Shown here: positions 22,703 through 31,230 of the stretch, piece after piece
Numbering within the stretch: position 1 is the stretch's first letter
How the letters are laid out: each line of letters starts with the position of its first letter
From: a virus
Length of the DNA: 44,743 bases
Strand: one strand, 5' to 3'
Virus record (IMG/VR): IMGVR_UViG_3300018025_000008
Span: 1-44,743 of that record
The notes under the pieces: model-generated
Databases searched by the model: none
Seen by the model: only the letters and a program-made list of their open reading frames with translations
Told to the model about the DNA's origin: nothing
Made by a program: the position numbers and the translations under genes

Positions 22703-24343
22703 CTAAACTGCGCTTCCCAGGGCCATCGCACCGCGGGCCCAAGCGGCGATCGCCCGGCGGGTGTCGGGCGAGGCGGTTTCCAGGATGTGGGCCATGGCGG
22801 CCACGTCGGCCTTGGTTTGGGCCACGTCGGCGTCGGTTGGATCTTGTTTTTCCAAAACCGGCTCGGGGGTGCGATTTTGACCGCCGAACTTGGCCGAAAT
22901 ATTCGCCCGCACCCAGGCCAGGTATTCGGGCACGGTGTCAAACCCCAGATCCTCGGCCGCTTTTTTGTGAACGGCCTTGGCATCCTGGCCGCGGGCGGTG
23001 AGCACGGCAGAATGCGAGGCTATGCCGATGGCCAGCTCGGTGCCGATGGAATTGGCCTCGGCCTCGGGGTCGCAGTACTCCGGTTCCACCCAGTGCCAGG
23101 TATGCGGCGGCGCCGGGGAATCGGGGACCGACCACTTGTAAACGCGGCAGGCCTCTTTGAACCATTCGCGAAAGACACGCGTGCAGACCGTGCGGGCGAT
23201 GAGCCGCTGGTTCACGCGGACCATGGAAAAATACGTCTGGTGGTCGAGCCGGCCCGAGGAAAAATTCGTTTGGCTGGAATCGCAGGCGGCGATGGCATAG
23301 GGCATGTTGAAGGTCATGGCGATGGCCGTGATCAGGCGGCGATCGAACATCTCGAAGGTCGTGGCCGGCTGCTCGGCCTTGAACCCGCTGGCCTTGTATC
23401 CCCAGGGCAACGCGGCCACCATATTCTGCGGGATCTCGGCCGCGCCGATGGCCTCGGCCGGCGTTGTTTCCTCCAATCCAGGCGGAGACTGGGTTTCCAA
23501 AAGGATGCTGATATTGGCGTGGGTCTCGGCGGCCTTGATCACGGCCTCGAGGAACCGCTTCCGCTCGGCGAAGAGCCGCATCGCTGCGGTGAATTCGGAC
23601 ATGCCGCGGTGCTGGTTGGGCCGCTCGCGGCGCATGAGCTGCACGATGTATTGCGCAGGAACGGTGTCGTAGAGCCATGTCCAATATGGAAACACGCCGC
23701 CCGGGTGCCAGCGCAGCACGTCGTAAAAAGTGGGATTGCCCCAATCGTCGAACCATACGCCGTCGATGCGGTTGGGAACGGCCCAGGGGAGCCAGGGCGT
23801 GAAGATCTGATCGGTCTCGAGGAGCTTGATGTCGAGCTTTACGTCGCAGTCCAGATTGGGATTCGATCCCAGAAGCGCAAAACACTCGCCGTCGATCACG
23901 CGGGACTGGACCATGGTGTGCAGCTTTTCCCCGAAGCCGGTGGCCATCGTCCATTCGTCCCAGCGCTGCTGGACCATGGCGTTGAAGGCGTCGCTCTTGG
24001 TCAAAAGCTGCAGGCCCGGGCCGCAGCCGACCTCGTGGTTGGCCATGGTGCGGACTATGCCGCGGGCCAGGGAATCATTGGCAACCAGCCAGCGGGCCCG
24101 TTTGCGGGTCTGCTGGCGGACCATTTGGGTATTGGAGCGGTCGGCGTCGAAATCATCGGCGCCGGGCCAGTAATAAGCGGTGGTAGGAGTGCTAGCAGCG
24201 GCGTCATATAAAGCGCGGAGGGCCGGCCTGAGCTGCACGGCCGGCTGCATCGATTGCCGCTGCGATTCGCCGTTTGCGCGGGCGTCGCCGTTCGTGCCGG
24301 CGCGCAGCGGGGAACCGTACCTGTCCAAAAGGCGATTGGCCAT
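22703..24343 (-). CDS. Portal protein, lambda gpB family (546 aa)
   Basis: Signature stretches include the N-terminal ANRLLDRYGSPLRAG, RKRARWLVANDSLARGIVRT (~75-95), FNAMVQQRWDEWTMATGFGE and PYAIAACDSSQTNFSSGRLD, all typical of lambda-type portals that form the dodecameric DNA channel. Length agrees with the family (~500-550). It lies between the small joining-like gene and the protease-capsid fusion, the standard order. The C-terminus (SPDTRRAIAAWARGAMALGS) is helical, as expected for the crown region. Confidence 0.92.
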   Translation of the reverse strand: MANRLLDRYGSPLRAGTNGDARANGESQRQSMQPAVQLRPALRALYDAAASTPTTAYYWPGADDFDADRSNTQMVRQQTRKRARWLVANDSLARGIVRTMANHEVGCGPGLQLLTKSDAFNAMVQQRWDEWTMATGFGEKLHTMVQSRVIDGECFALLGSNPNLDCDVKLDIKLLETDQIFTPWLPWAVPNRIDGVWFDDWGNPTFYDVLRWHPGGVFPYWTWLYDTVPAQYIVQLMRRERPNQHRGMSEFTAAMRLFAERKRFLEAVIKAAETHANISILLETQSPPGLEETTPAEAIGAAEIPQNMVAALPWGYKASGFKAEQPATTFEMFDRRLITAIAMTFNMPYAIAACDSSQTNFSSGRLDHQTYFSMVRVNQRLIARTVCTRVFREWFKEACRVYKWSVPDSPAPPHTWHWVEPEYCDPEAEANSIGTELAIGIASHSAVLTARGQDAKAVHKKAAEDLGFDTVPEYLAWVRANISAKFGGQNRTPEPVLEKQDPTDADVAQTKADVAAMAHILETASPDTRRAIAAWARGAMALGSAV

Positions 24344-24375
24344 GTTCTGATCAGAGTTGTCTTATCGAAGATGCG

Positions 24376-24588
24376 TCACAGCGATCTGCCGGGAATAATG
24401 GGAATCAACCGTACGCCGAACAGAGGATGCCTGGCGGCCTTGCGCGCGGCCAGGTGCCGGTCGGCGGCGATCTGCTGGCCGATGGGCAAGGCCGATCCGC
24501 CCATGCCCTCGATCTCGAAGCGGTCAACGCCGCGGGCCGCGGTCTGGGCGATGGTTTTGGCGATCTGTTCGGACTCGCGATCTTGCAT
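24376..24588 (-). CDS. Small head-tail joining/connector-like protein (70 aa)
   Basis: MQDRESEQIAKTIAQTAARG begins a short protein that continues with GMGGSALPIGQQIAADRHLA and ends FGVRLIPIIPGRS. Small proteins with a DQIAADKYLA-type helix and a final G-L-R-x-x-x-x-x-P pattern are frequent upstream of lambda-type portals, where gpW-like joining proteins also occur. I start at ATG 24588; there is no strong ribosome site and the open frame extends upstream to 24762. It is cut off from the terminase genes by a plus-strand cassette. Confidence 0.6.
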   Translation of the reverse strand: MQDRESEQIAKTIAQTAARGVDRFEIEGMGGSALPIGQQIAADRHLAARKAARHPLFGVRLIPIIPGRSL

Positions 24589-24704
24589 GTCATGAGTAAA
24601 CAGGACCGCCTGGCCCAATTTCCAGGGCAGTTTCGCTTTTGCCAAAGAATCGCCACTAATGCGGCAAAAATAACCCGCTGGTGGTATTTTTAACGGCGGT
24701 GTTA

Positions 24705-24733
24705 TTGAAATGGCCGGCGCCAAGAGATATAAT
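24705..24733 (+). promoter_or_regulatory. Sigma70-type promoter of plus-strand cassette
   Basis: TTGAAA (24705-24710), 17 bp, TATAAT (24728-24733), about 56 bases before ATG 24789. A consensus -10, near-consensus -35 and ideal spacing make this one of the best promoters visible in the window. Confidence 0.8.
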
Positions 24734-24788
24734 CGCTTAAGTCGCGGGCGGTCGAAATTCAAAAGGAATTTTTTGAAAAAGGTGTTTT

Positions 24789-25496
24789 ATGATCACTGAT
24801 GCATTCGTAATTGATGATCCAACAATCATCGAAAGCAGACCCGATCTTTTTGATACGGAAGGCCGAGCAATGTCGGCGGACGAGTACGCCGGGAATATGT
24901 CCGCTGCCTTGAAAATGTCGAGAACTGAAATGGGGCTATTGATTCCGGATCACGTTACTACTATGGACCCAAATCAGGCCGGAATCGCGCTCGATGATTA
25001 CACCAATGCATTTGTAGGCGTGGAAAGCGGCGAGCGGAACGCCGAGGAGCCGGTCGAATTGAAGCGGATGGACAAGACGGCGCGCGAGCCTTTGGAAGAC
25101 GTCGTAGATCGGGCGGCAAAAATTCTCGGCTACGGCCTGGGCGTCCTGGAGCGGTTCATGCAGGCCTGCCGGGAAATCGATATCATGCCCTTCGATCCGG
25201 AAACCGTGGATAAATACAAATACCACGAAAAGACAAAAAAATACCATCATCCCAGCGGTTATCCGCACTTCTTGAGATGGGTTGCCGTTTCAATCAAAAA
25301 ATTCAAAAAGCCGGTGCCCGAATTCGCCCTGCAAACCGCCCTGGACATCAAAGAGCGGTGCCCGGAAATCGAGTTTGAAATCGAGGAACTCACGCCCACG
25401 CCCTGCCCTTTCCTGGTCGCCGTGCTGCCGGACGGCAGCCGCTATCACCTCGAGGTCTGGAACGAGCCGGATTTCAAAAAACCCCGGACGGTCTGA
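24789..25496 (+). CDS. Hypothetical protein of inserted plus-strand cassette (235 aa)
   Basis: ATG 24789 lies six bases after AGGTG, downstream of a strong promoter. The protein is soluble, acidic at first and mixed later: EDVVDRAAKILGYGLGVLER (~95-115) and YPHFLRWVAVSIKKFKKP (~155-172) look helical, followed by PFLVAVLPDGSRYHLEVW in strands. It is the first gene of three on the plus strand placed among leftward head genes, a moron-like position. No motif identifies it. Confidence 0.65.
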   Translation: MITDAFVIDDPTIIESRPDLFDTEGRAMSADEYAGNMSAALKMSRTEMGLLIPDHVTTMDPNQAGIALDDYTNAFVGVESGERNAEEPVELKRMDKTAREPLEDVVDRAAKILGYGLGVLERFMQACREIDIMPFDPETVDKYKYHEKTKKYHHPSGYPHFLRWVAVSIKKFKKPVPEFALQTALDIKERCPEIEFEIEELTPTPCPFLVAVLPDGSRYHLEVWNEPDFKKPRTV

Positions 25497-25499
25497 AAG

Positions 25500-25757
25500 A
25501 TGGAAATTAAAAGAACGGAAACGATTGCCGAACAGCGTACTTTTATTGATAAAATTATCTGTGACATCTGCGGGCATGTCATCCGGGAGCATCAGAGTAA
25601 ATTTTTCATCAGATCCGAAACTTGCTGCGGGAAAATCGATTATTATTATCCGCCCTTAATAATCCCGGTTCATTGGGATATCTGCGAAGAATGCCTGGAA
25701 ACTAAACTCCGCCCTTTTTTAAAAACCCTTGCCAAAGAACCGAGGCCAGTCAGTTAG
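25500..25757 (+). CDS. Zinc-binding small protein (85 aa)
   Basis: It begins three bases after the preceding stop, so translation is likely coupled. Cys pairs CDIC (residues ~21-24) and CEEC (~62-65), with an intermediate ETCCGK, suggest one zinc site of treble-clef or ribbon type. The rest is a short beta region (KFFIRSETCCGKIDYYYPPL) and a helix at the C-terminus. Small zinc proteins expressed from moron cassettes can be anti-defence or regulatory factors, but nothing here decides the role. Confidence 0.65.
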   Translation: MEIKRTETIAEQRTFIDKIICDICGHVIREHQSKFFIRSETCCGKIDYYYPPLIIPVHWDICEECLETKLRPFLKTLAKEPRPVS

Positions 25758-25769
25758 AACAAGAGCATC

Positions 25770-25961
25770 ATGATAGTACTTCCAAATAGTAATTACGCTT
25801 TAAAAATTTGCAGATGCCAGCAATGCAAAAGGATAATCTGGCCCTGGCAGCGAATCTACCTTGGCTCACAAAAGAATTATCATATAAAATGTGTGAAAGC
25901 AAAATTGGAAGCTTTCCGCGAATGTTTTATCGCAATGTCTGGTCAAAAAGAATATAAATAA
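25770..25961 (+). CDS. Zinc-binding small protein (63 aa)
   Basis: ATG 25770 follows AAGAGCATC. The product has CRCQQCKRIIWPWQRIYLGS with HIKCVKAKLEAF downstream; C-x-C-x2-C and H-x2-C may form a single zinc site. A helical tail ends the protein. It is the third gene of the plus-strand cassette and ends 18 bases before the convergent glycosyltransferase gene stop at 25980. Function unknown. Confidence 0.6.
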   Translation: MIVLPNSNYALKICRCQQCKRIIWPWQRIYLGSQKNYHIKCVKAKLEAFRECFIAMSGQKEYK

Positions 25962-25979
25962 TGTTGCGCGAGATTTTTA

Positions 25980-26648
25980 TTATACGCCCAGCAACGGATG
26001 GACGTGATCCCAGCTTGTAGTCACCAGGCCCTGCATGGGCGTGAGCACGCTGGCCGACCAGGGCAGGAAATTTCGCGGCTGCGACGGCCCCAGATCAAAG
26101 GCCGGCGGCAATTCGGGCAAAGCTCTCAGATATTTCGCACCGCCGTGCAGGCCCAACCGCCACTTGTTTTTAAAATGCTCGAATGATTTTGCCCAGGTCC
26201 AGGCGCTGCCGGCGTCCAGGTACTCCAGTTCTTCGGCCTCGTAATACGAGAGGTTCGCCTCCTGCAGGCGGAGGATGACGTCGTTGTCCTCGAACCAGCC
26301 GCCCACGAAGCGCTCGTCGAAAAGCCCGATCCTGCGCAGAACCTCCTTGTAAAAGCCGAAAAAGCCGAAATGGTGCAGGCCGACTATGCCGTGGCCGGCG
26401 TCGAGCAATTCCAGCAGCCGATTCACGTTGGCCCGCGTGGGCCGGGCCTTCTGGTTACAAATGATCACGATCTCGGTGGGACATTTTTCGACGCAACGAT
26501 TCCAGAGCGCCGTACAAGACGGGTCCAATAATCCGCACACCGGCGTGTGCGGAAGGTCTTGTTCTTCGAGTTTGGCGATGCACTGCTTTGCAATATCGGT
26601 AAGGTGCCAGGCCAGCATGATCCTATATGTGTGGGTTGAGTTTTCCAT
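25980..26648 (-). CDS. Glycosyltransferase family 2-like protein (222 aa)
   Basis: ATG 26648 is seven bases after GAGG and lies 26 bases inside the end of the methyltransferase gene. EIVIICNQKARPTRANVNRL (~69-88) and FGFYKEVLRRIGLFDERFVG followed by GWFEDNDVILRL (~107-140) match the acceptor/metal region of GT-A enzymes (F-D-E-x-F plus E-D-x-D). The usual N-terminal nucleotide-binding strand is not obvious, so the enzyme may be shortened. Together with the adjacent methyltransferase it could modify a virion protein, DNA base or host surface sugar; the sequence does not say which. Confidence 0.75.
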   Translation of the reverse strand: MENSTHTYRIMLAWHLTDIAKQCIAKLEEQDLPHTPVCGLLDPSCTALWNRCVEKCPTEIVIICNQKARPTRANVNRLLELLDAGHGIVGLHHFGFFGFYKEVLRRIGLFDERFVGGWFEDNDVILRLQEANLSYYEAEELEYLDAGSAWTWAKSFEHFKNKWRLGLHGGAKYLRALPELPPAFDLGPSQPRNFLPWSASVLTPMQGLVTTSWDHVHPLLGV

Positions 26649-27201
26649 ATAATGCCTCAAAGTTGAATAAATTATTAAAAAGCTCAAAACTCATGTTCAC
26701 ATAATTCGCAAGTCGCTCTTCTGGTGCGGATCTCAAAGGTTGATTCGAATTTGGGTTTTTAAATACAGTCAAACCAAAATCATTCATATAAAGCGAACGT
26801 AAATCATCAATGCGTTCTTCAATGAAATATGCCAGTAACTTGTAACCGTCCCCGCATAAATCTCTGGCTGTGTGACTTTCATCTGGAGGAAGAAGGTCGT
26901 GAACCAGGATATAACCGCCCATGCTCAGGTGTTCTACCGAGTTGTTGAAATCGTGGACGACGTTGGCGAAATCGTGGCCGGCGTCGATGAAGATCACGTC
27001 GAAAAGGACGTTTTCCGACAAGATGGCGAAAAACTCGTCCGTCGACATGCGAAACATGGGACTGTATTGTATATCGACGGACATTTTCGATCTTGCCCGC
27101 ACGGCGTTGAAAGTCTCGCCGCGGCCCAGGCCCAGCTCGAGGTAGCGCTTGTTTTCGATGCCGGGGATGGCGTTGATGATGTCTTTTGCGAGCTTGCTCA
27201 T
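26623..27201 (-). CDS. Class I SAM-dependent methyltransferase (192 aa)
   Basis: The start at ATG 27201 follows AAGAAGGG by nine bases; ATG 27210 is too near that site. Motif I is KRYLELGLGRGETFNAV (~17-33), the acidic strand end is MSVDIQYS (~40-47), FDVIFIDAGHDFANVV (~67-82) is motif II with a DAGHD, and GGYILVHDLLPPDES (~95-109) follows. This pattern fits Methyltransf_24 enzymes, which often act on sugars or small molecules in polysaccharide pathways. Its pairing with a glycosyltransferase supports glycan modification, though protein or DNA targets remain possible. Confidence 0.85.
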   Translation of the reverse strand: MSKLAKDIINAIPGIENKRYLELGLGRGETFNAVRARSKMSVDIQYSPMFRMSTDEFFAILSENVLFDVIFIDAGHDFANVVHDFNNSVEHLSMGGYILVHDLLPPDESHTARDLCGDGYKLLAYFIEERIDDLRSLYMNDFGLTVFKNPNSNQPLRSAPEERLANYVNMSFELFNNLFNFEALYGKLNPHI

Positions 27202-27202
27202 T

Positions 27203-27439
27203 TTAAACATCCCTTCTTTGAAAATACGCCTTTAAAGGCACAGGGTGGATCTTGGCGTCGGGAAAGGACTCGAATTCAAAGGTTTCGATCAGGGCATCGC
27301 AGCGGCAACAGCGGCGGACGCGGCGGATCCCGCCGCCCTTTTCCAGCGGGATAGGATCCGTGCGGAGCACGACCCAAAGATTTCCCAGGCAGCCGGGCGT
27401 GGGGCAGTTGTACGATTTTACCGGTTCCGATCCGCTCAT
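27203..27439 (-). CDS. Zinc-ribbon protein (78 aa)
   Basis: ATG 27439 overlaps the terminase stop (ATGA). CPTPGC (residues ~12-17) and RRCCRCDALIETFEFE (~43-58) form a two-part Cys site with a basic strand between, similar in spacing to NrdR or Ogr/Delta-like ribbons, which bind nucleic acids. In P2-like phages Ogr activates late genes; here the gene directly follows the terminase, so a late regulator or a packaging accessory is possible. Not proven by sequence. Confidence 0.7.
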   Translation of the reverse strand: MSGSEPVKSYNCPTPGCLGNLWVVLRTDPIPLEKGGGIRRVRRCCRCDALIETFEFESFPDAKIHPVPLKAYFQRRDV

Positions 27440-29718
27440 GATTTTTTCCACATGCTGTTGAGTGATATTTTCTGCGCACGCCGGCGGGGCCTAAAATCGC
27501 CCCATTCGGGCAAACGGCAACCAAGACTGGACGCGGCCGCGGCGCAGCCCACGGCCGTGTCGTGAAGGTGATCGTCAAAATGCTCCGGGCGCTGCATCCA
27601 TACGTCAACCCAGCGGCCGCGGCCGAATGTCCGCTCGGAGATCTGCGAGCACCAGTGATCGGCCAGCAATTGATGCCTGTGCGGTGAGCTTCCGAACAAT
27701 GAAAAACAGCCGGCGTCGCCCAGGGGAGTGGCCAGCCGGTCGGCAAAAAAGCTCTTCCAATAATTCACGTCGATAAAGAGCGTGCGCATCTTGATCGCCG
27801 GGGCCGGGGCGATCCGCCAGTGATGGCCGATCACCGCCCCGGCCTCGGGCTTGTATTCGGCAAACGGTTTTCCCTCGGCCTTTATCGAAAATCCGCGCGA
27901 CGGCATGACTACCGGATTGTTGATCAGGCGGATCACGTTGCCCACGACCGTGGGCACATACCCGGTATCTACGAGCAGGCGCTCGAGCTGCATTTCAGCG
28001 CCGTCGTCGCGCTTGAAGCGCTCGGCCAATAATCGTTTTATAAGCTCTTCCAGCCCCGCGAAGATCAGGCCGTCCTTTCCACGGCCGGGATACAAGTCGG
28101 CCAGGCCCTGGGGCGCGTTGTGCAGGGTGAAATATGCCAAGGGCTGCTCGGGCCAGGTGCCGTAAATGCACAAGCCGCCGTCGAAATTCTCCTCCCAATG
28201 GCAAACCGTGTAATACAAGAGGCGGTCATGAACGTCGATCATGCCCGTTACATGCGAGCATTTGGCCGGTATATCCCGGTCCTTGCGCCCGTTGAGCTTC
28301 ATGCAGATCTCGAAGGCCGTCAGGCGGTTGACAAGGTTCAGGTTTTCCTGCGCCGGCTCGTTCTGGCACTCGGAAAGGAACTGCTTTTCATCGCGGATCT
28401 TCCAGTTCATAGCGTGCTGCAGGCCGGAGATCTCCTGTTGTTCAAAGCGCTCCTGCCAGGCGACTTCCGCGCCTTCGTTCATCTCGTCGAAGTGCCGGCG
28501 ATAAAACTCGGTCGCCGCGCTGCCGTCGCCGTCGCCGGTCAGGCTGTCGCGGAGAATCTGGGCATACTGGTCCCACAACTCGACCCGCTTTGGAAACGCA
28601 TACACCATTTTCATCCGCTCCCCTTGCCATTCGGGGTGCTTTTTGCGGTCCACCAGGCGGTCAGCCAGGTCGTCGGGCCTAATAATAGTGACGCAAGCCA
28701 TAGCTGCCAGATTGTGGCCAGGGCCGGCCATACCCAAAACATCTCCTGCTATAATTGCTTCTCGCTGGCGGCATTGCAGCTCGGACCAGGCAGATTCGCG
28801 GGTCTGCGGATCGTCAAGCAAAACCAGGTCCGGGCGAATGGCTTCTCCGCTAGATAAGGCATGGACCTGGCCGCGAATATCTGATCCCTTCAAACCACAG
28901 GTCATCACTATCGAGCCGCTCGAAGGATTGCCGGGAATCGTGGGAAAAACGATTTTGTCAGCGCTCCACTCAATTCTTGTCGGTTCGCCGTTATAGAGCT
29001 GTCCCTTCAATCTGCCCGCGATTCTTTCCAGTTTTCTAATGGCATAAATCGCCTCGGGAAAATCAGCGGCCAATTCTTCGCGGGTCTCGATCCATGTTTT
29101 CAAAAAATCTAATAATTGTTCGCCTTTTTCGGCCTTTGAGGCAACGATCGATACAAAGCGGCGATATCCATATAAAATTGCCCATAAACTGGCAGCTAAA
29201 CAAAGCATTGTTTTGCCGCTGCCGCGGGGCATGGCCTGGGCCAGTTTGCCGCTGCCGCGAATGATCCGCTCCAACTTCGCTATGATCTTCCGGTGGTCTT
29301 TGGACCAGGGCAAAAAGAAAATCAGGGGCAAATACGCCTTGCAAAAAAAGGCCAGACTCTCGCCGCCCTTGGCCTTGCGATCGGGATCGCGGACCGCCGG
29401 CAGTTCGCCGATGTCGCGGCCTTTTTTGCTGGTCTCGGCGTTCCGCTCGCGGGCGTTCTCTTTGATCGTTTCGTAATCGGCGGATGAGTCTTTTTGTTTT
29501 TTCTTTTTAGACTCGGCCCACTTGTGAATGGGCAACTGACCGCGCAGCCAACAGGCGTATTTTAAGAGGTCGATGCGGCCATGGGCGCCGATGTTGGGAC
29601 CGGCGGCGTCGCGATGTTTTTTTACGACTCTTTCTTCGATTCTTCCGACCGTGGAAGATTTGTTTAGAAGGCGGCAAAGATTGCCGATGCACAGGCGTGT
29701 GAAATCATTTTTTGCCAT
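27436..29718 (-). CDS. Terminase large subunit with N-terminal winged-helix domain (760 aa)
   Basis: The packaging motor. Walker A is AMPRGSGKTM (~162-171) and Walker B is DLVLLDDPQ (~297-305). Nuclease-domain acids appear in GMIDVHDRL (D495), LLVDTGYVP (D584) and FDDHLHDTA (~714-722). Residues 1-70 (LCIGNLCRLLNKSS, then GRIDLLKYACWL) resemble small-terminase (Nu1-type) winged helices normally on a separate subunit, and the preceding 60-residue gene looks like a second copy. The N-terminus is therefore unusual for length (~760 versus about 500-650). Confidence 0.92.
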   Translation of the reverse strand: MAKNDFTRLCIGNLCRLLNKSSTVGRIEERVVKKHRDAAGPNIGAHGRIDLLKYACWLRGQLPIHKWAESKKKKQKDSSADYETIKENARERNAETSKKGRDIGELPAVRDPDRKAKGGESLAFFCKAYLPLIFFLPWSKDHRKIIAKLERIIRGSGKLAQAMPRGSGKTMLCLAASLWAILYGYRRFVSIVASKAEKGEQLLDFLKTWIETREELAADFPEAIYAIRKLERIAGRLKGQLYNGEPTRIEWSADKIVFPTIPGNPSSGSIVMTCGLKGSDIRGQVHALSSGEAIRPDLVLLDDPQTRESAWSELQCRQREAIIAGDVLGMAGPGHNLAAMACVTIIRPDDLADRLVDRKKHPEWQGERMKMVYAFPKRVELWDQYAQILRDSLTGDGDGSAATEFYRRHFDEMNEGAEVAWQERFEQQEISGLQHAMNWKIRDEKQFLSECQNEPAQENLNLVNRLTAFEICMKLNGRKDRDIPAKCSHVTGMIDVHDRLLYYTVCHWEENFDGGLCIYGTWPEQPLAYFTLHNAPQGLADLYPGRGKDGLIFAGLEELIKRLLAERFKRDDGAEMQLERLLVDTGYVPTVVGNVIRLINNPVVMPSRGFSIKAEGKPFAEYKPEAGAVIGHHWRIAPAPAIKMRTLFIDVNYWKSFFADRLATPLGDAGCFSLFGSSPHRHQLLADHWCSQISERTFGRGRWVDVWMQRPEHFDDHLHDTAVGCAAAASSLGCRLPEWGDFRPRRRAQKISLNSMWKKS

Positions 29719-29887
29719 TATCGACCCGCTTGATCAGCCAGGCGACGTATGCAAGCAATGATAGTTTCCCATTTTTCGCCGGAGCCCCATTTTGAATATC
29801 TTCTTCGATGTCCTTAGATGTGACATCTAGCCCAGAGTCGCAAAGTAAGTCTGCTAACTCCTGGGATGTCAGACCTTCGTAAATCAT
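29705..29887 (-). CDS. Small-terminase-like winged-helix protein (60 aa)
   Basis: It ends 14 bases inside the terminase gene. The protein (LTSQELADLLCDSGLDVTSK, then GKLSLLAYVAWLIKRVD) lines up with the terminase N-terminus at LxxLL, a charged helix, and (K/R)(L/I)xLLxYxxWL. Nu1-type small terminase domains bind cos/pac DNA. At 60 residues it is too short to include an oligomerisation helix. It could be a DNA-recognition partner or a remnant. An AT-rich TATAAAATTTT lies on the minus strand at about 29957-29967, a possible promoter element. Confidence 0.65.
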   Translation of the reverse strand: MIYEGLTSQELADLLCDSGLDVTSKDIEEDIQNGAPAKNGKLSLLAYVAWLIKRVDNGKK

Positions 29888-29991
29888 GAAACAAACTCAC
29901 TGAGATCGCTGCTGCATCGCCCAAACCGTCCATGTTGGAGGGTCGGCGAAGGACCCAAAATTTTATAGGAAGATTTTTGCACTTAACATTG

Positions 29992-31218
29992 CTACTTAAC
30001 TATCAATGGACCTAACAAGATGGTGAACATCCCGGCGTCGTAATGATATTTCACGGCCCATTGATAATGGCCGATGCCGGTTCTTTTCAGAAGAGAAGTC
30101 TGGGCCTGGGACGGATTAAAATTATATCGTTCTTTCTCGGCATCAGCCGAGCCATCGATGATAACGATATCCTTTTCCGACTCCAAATCCAGACAGTGCA
30201 GTTTTATATTGGCGCCGGTCGGATCGATCCAAACATCCGGGGGGATGGTGATTGTCCGATCTTTGTCCGCGAGGTAATCGTCGTCTTTAACAATAACCAA
30301 AACTTTCCCTGCCAGGAATGGATTGATAATGCTCAATTTACCACTGGAGATCAGCAATGCCTGGGTAAGGATGGTGTTCAGTTTCGCGGCATCTTGTTCA
30401 GACAGTCCGCCGGCGTTAGCCACCACGGGCGCGGGAAAGACGCCGGTGGCCGCGGATGCGTTCAAGGCCGGCACGTCGGCGGGGGCCATGCCTTTCATGG
30501 GATAAACGCCGGCGAGCGTCGCGCCGGGTTCGTCGTCGCCTTCGAGATTCACGTAATCGCCGATCGGGCTGGCGTCGAACCGGCTCCATTCGGCGTCGCT
30601 TTTTGGATCAAAATGCCCTGGTGAGCCGCCGCCCGCATACCATGTATTTGTGCCGTCCCACCATACGTGCCAGGCGTCGGCAGCATCGCCGTAATATTCC
30701 TTGCCCTTTAGATATCCGGCGAAAGTCAGTGTATGCGAAACCGGCGGATCGCCGCCATCGGTGAGCGTCAATTCCGGCTGGGGCGACGTATAAGCCGCGC
30801 CGGCCAGGCGACTGGATACAGACGCATCCAGATTTGCCAACCGCGCGTCACCGATAGCCGTCAAACCCGCTCCCGCCGTGCCGAGTTGCGTGGCGATGCC
30901 GGAAATACTTGACTCGGTGGCAAGACCTTCTTGGAAATCGGATTTAGTTTCAAGATCGCTCTTTAATGGGTAATCCGAAATAAGCATCTGTTGGGTGATT
31001 TCATCAACCATATAGCCATCTGGCGGAGTAGATACACCATCGTAAGCCAATACGGCATAATTGGCGATCGACGGAACAGTAATATCAACGAAATAGCACC
31101 CGGATGAACCGAGTTCCGTAACAGTGCCAATGCTTACTCCACTCGATGGAGTAACCGAACATGTTGGCGTCAAACCAGAGACACCAAAAGGCAGCGTTTT
31201 ACGTATTGTGATTGACAT
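29992..31218 (-). CDS. Tail fibre/baseplate structural protein (408 aa)
   Basis: The start MSITIRKTLPFGVSGLTPTC follows AAGGATAAATAAAA. The first ~100 residues form strands with Ser/Thr/Gly (like N-terminal adaptor modules of receptor-binding proteins), a middle region includes LKSDLETKSDFQEG and a helical SGIATQLGTAG segment, and the C-terminal ~110 residues (IPPDVWIDPTGANIKLHCLD and after) look like a beta-sandwich. It follows the spike gene by 12 bases on the same transcript. It may serve as a fibre chaperone or accessory receptor-binding protein. Confidence 0.6.
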   Translation of the reverse strand: MSITIRKTLPFGVSGLTPTCSVTPSSGVSIGTVTELGSSGCYFVDITVPSIANYAVLAYDGVSTPPDGYMVDEITQQMLISDYPLKSDLETKSDFQEGLATESSISGIATQLGTAGAGLTAIGDARLANLDASVSSRLAGAAYTSPQPELTLTDGGDPPVSHTLTFAGYLKGKEYYGDAADAWHVWWDGTNTWYAGGGSPGHFDPKSDAEWSRFDASPIGDYVNLEGDDEPGATLAGVYPMKGMAPADVPALNASAATGVFPAPVVANAGGLSEQDAAKLNTILTQALLISSGKLSIINPFLAGKVLVIVKDDDYLADKDRTITIPPDVWIDPTGANIKLHCLDLESEKDIVIIDGSADAEKERYNFNPSQAQTSLLKRTGIGHYQWAVKYHYDAGMFTILLGPLIVK

Positions 31219-31230
31219 TTTTATTTATCC

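Noticed and set aside
27436-27451. GTG 27451 as start of the zinc-ribbon gene
   Set aside because: ATG 27439 overlaps the terminase stop (ATGA) and is the usual coupling arrangement in this genome.
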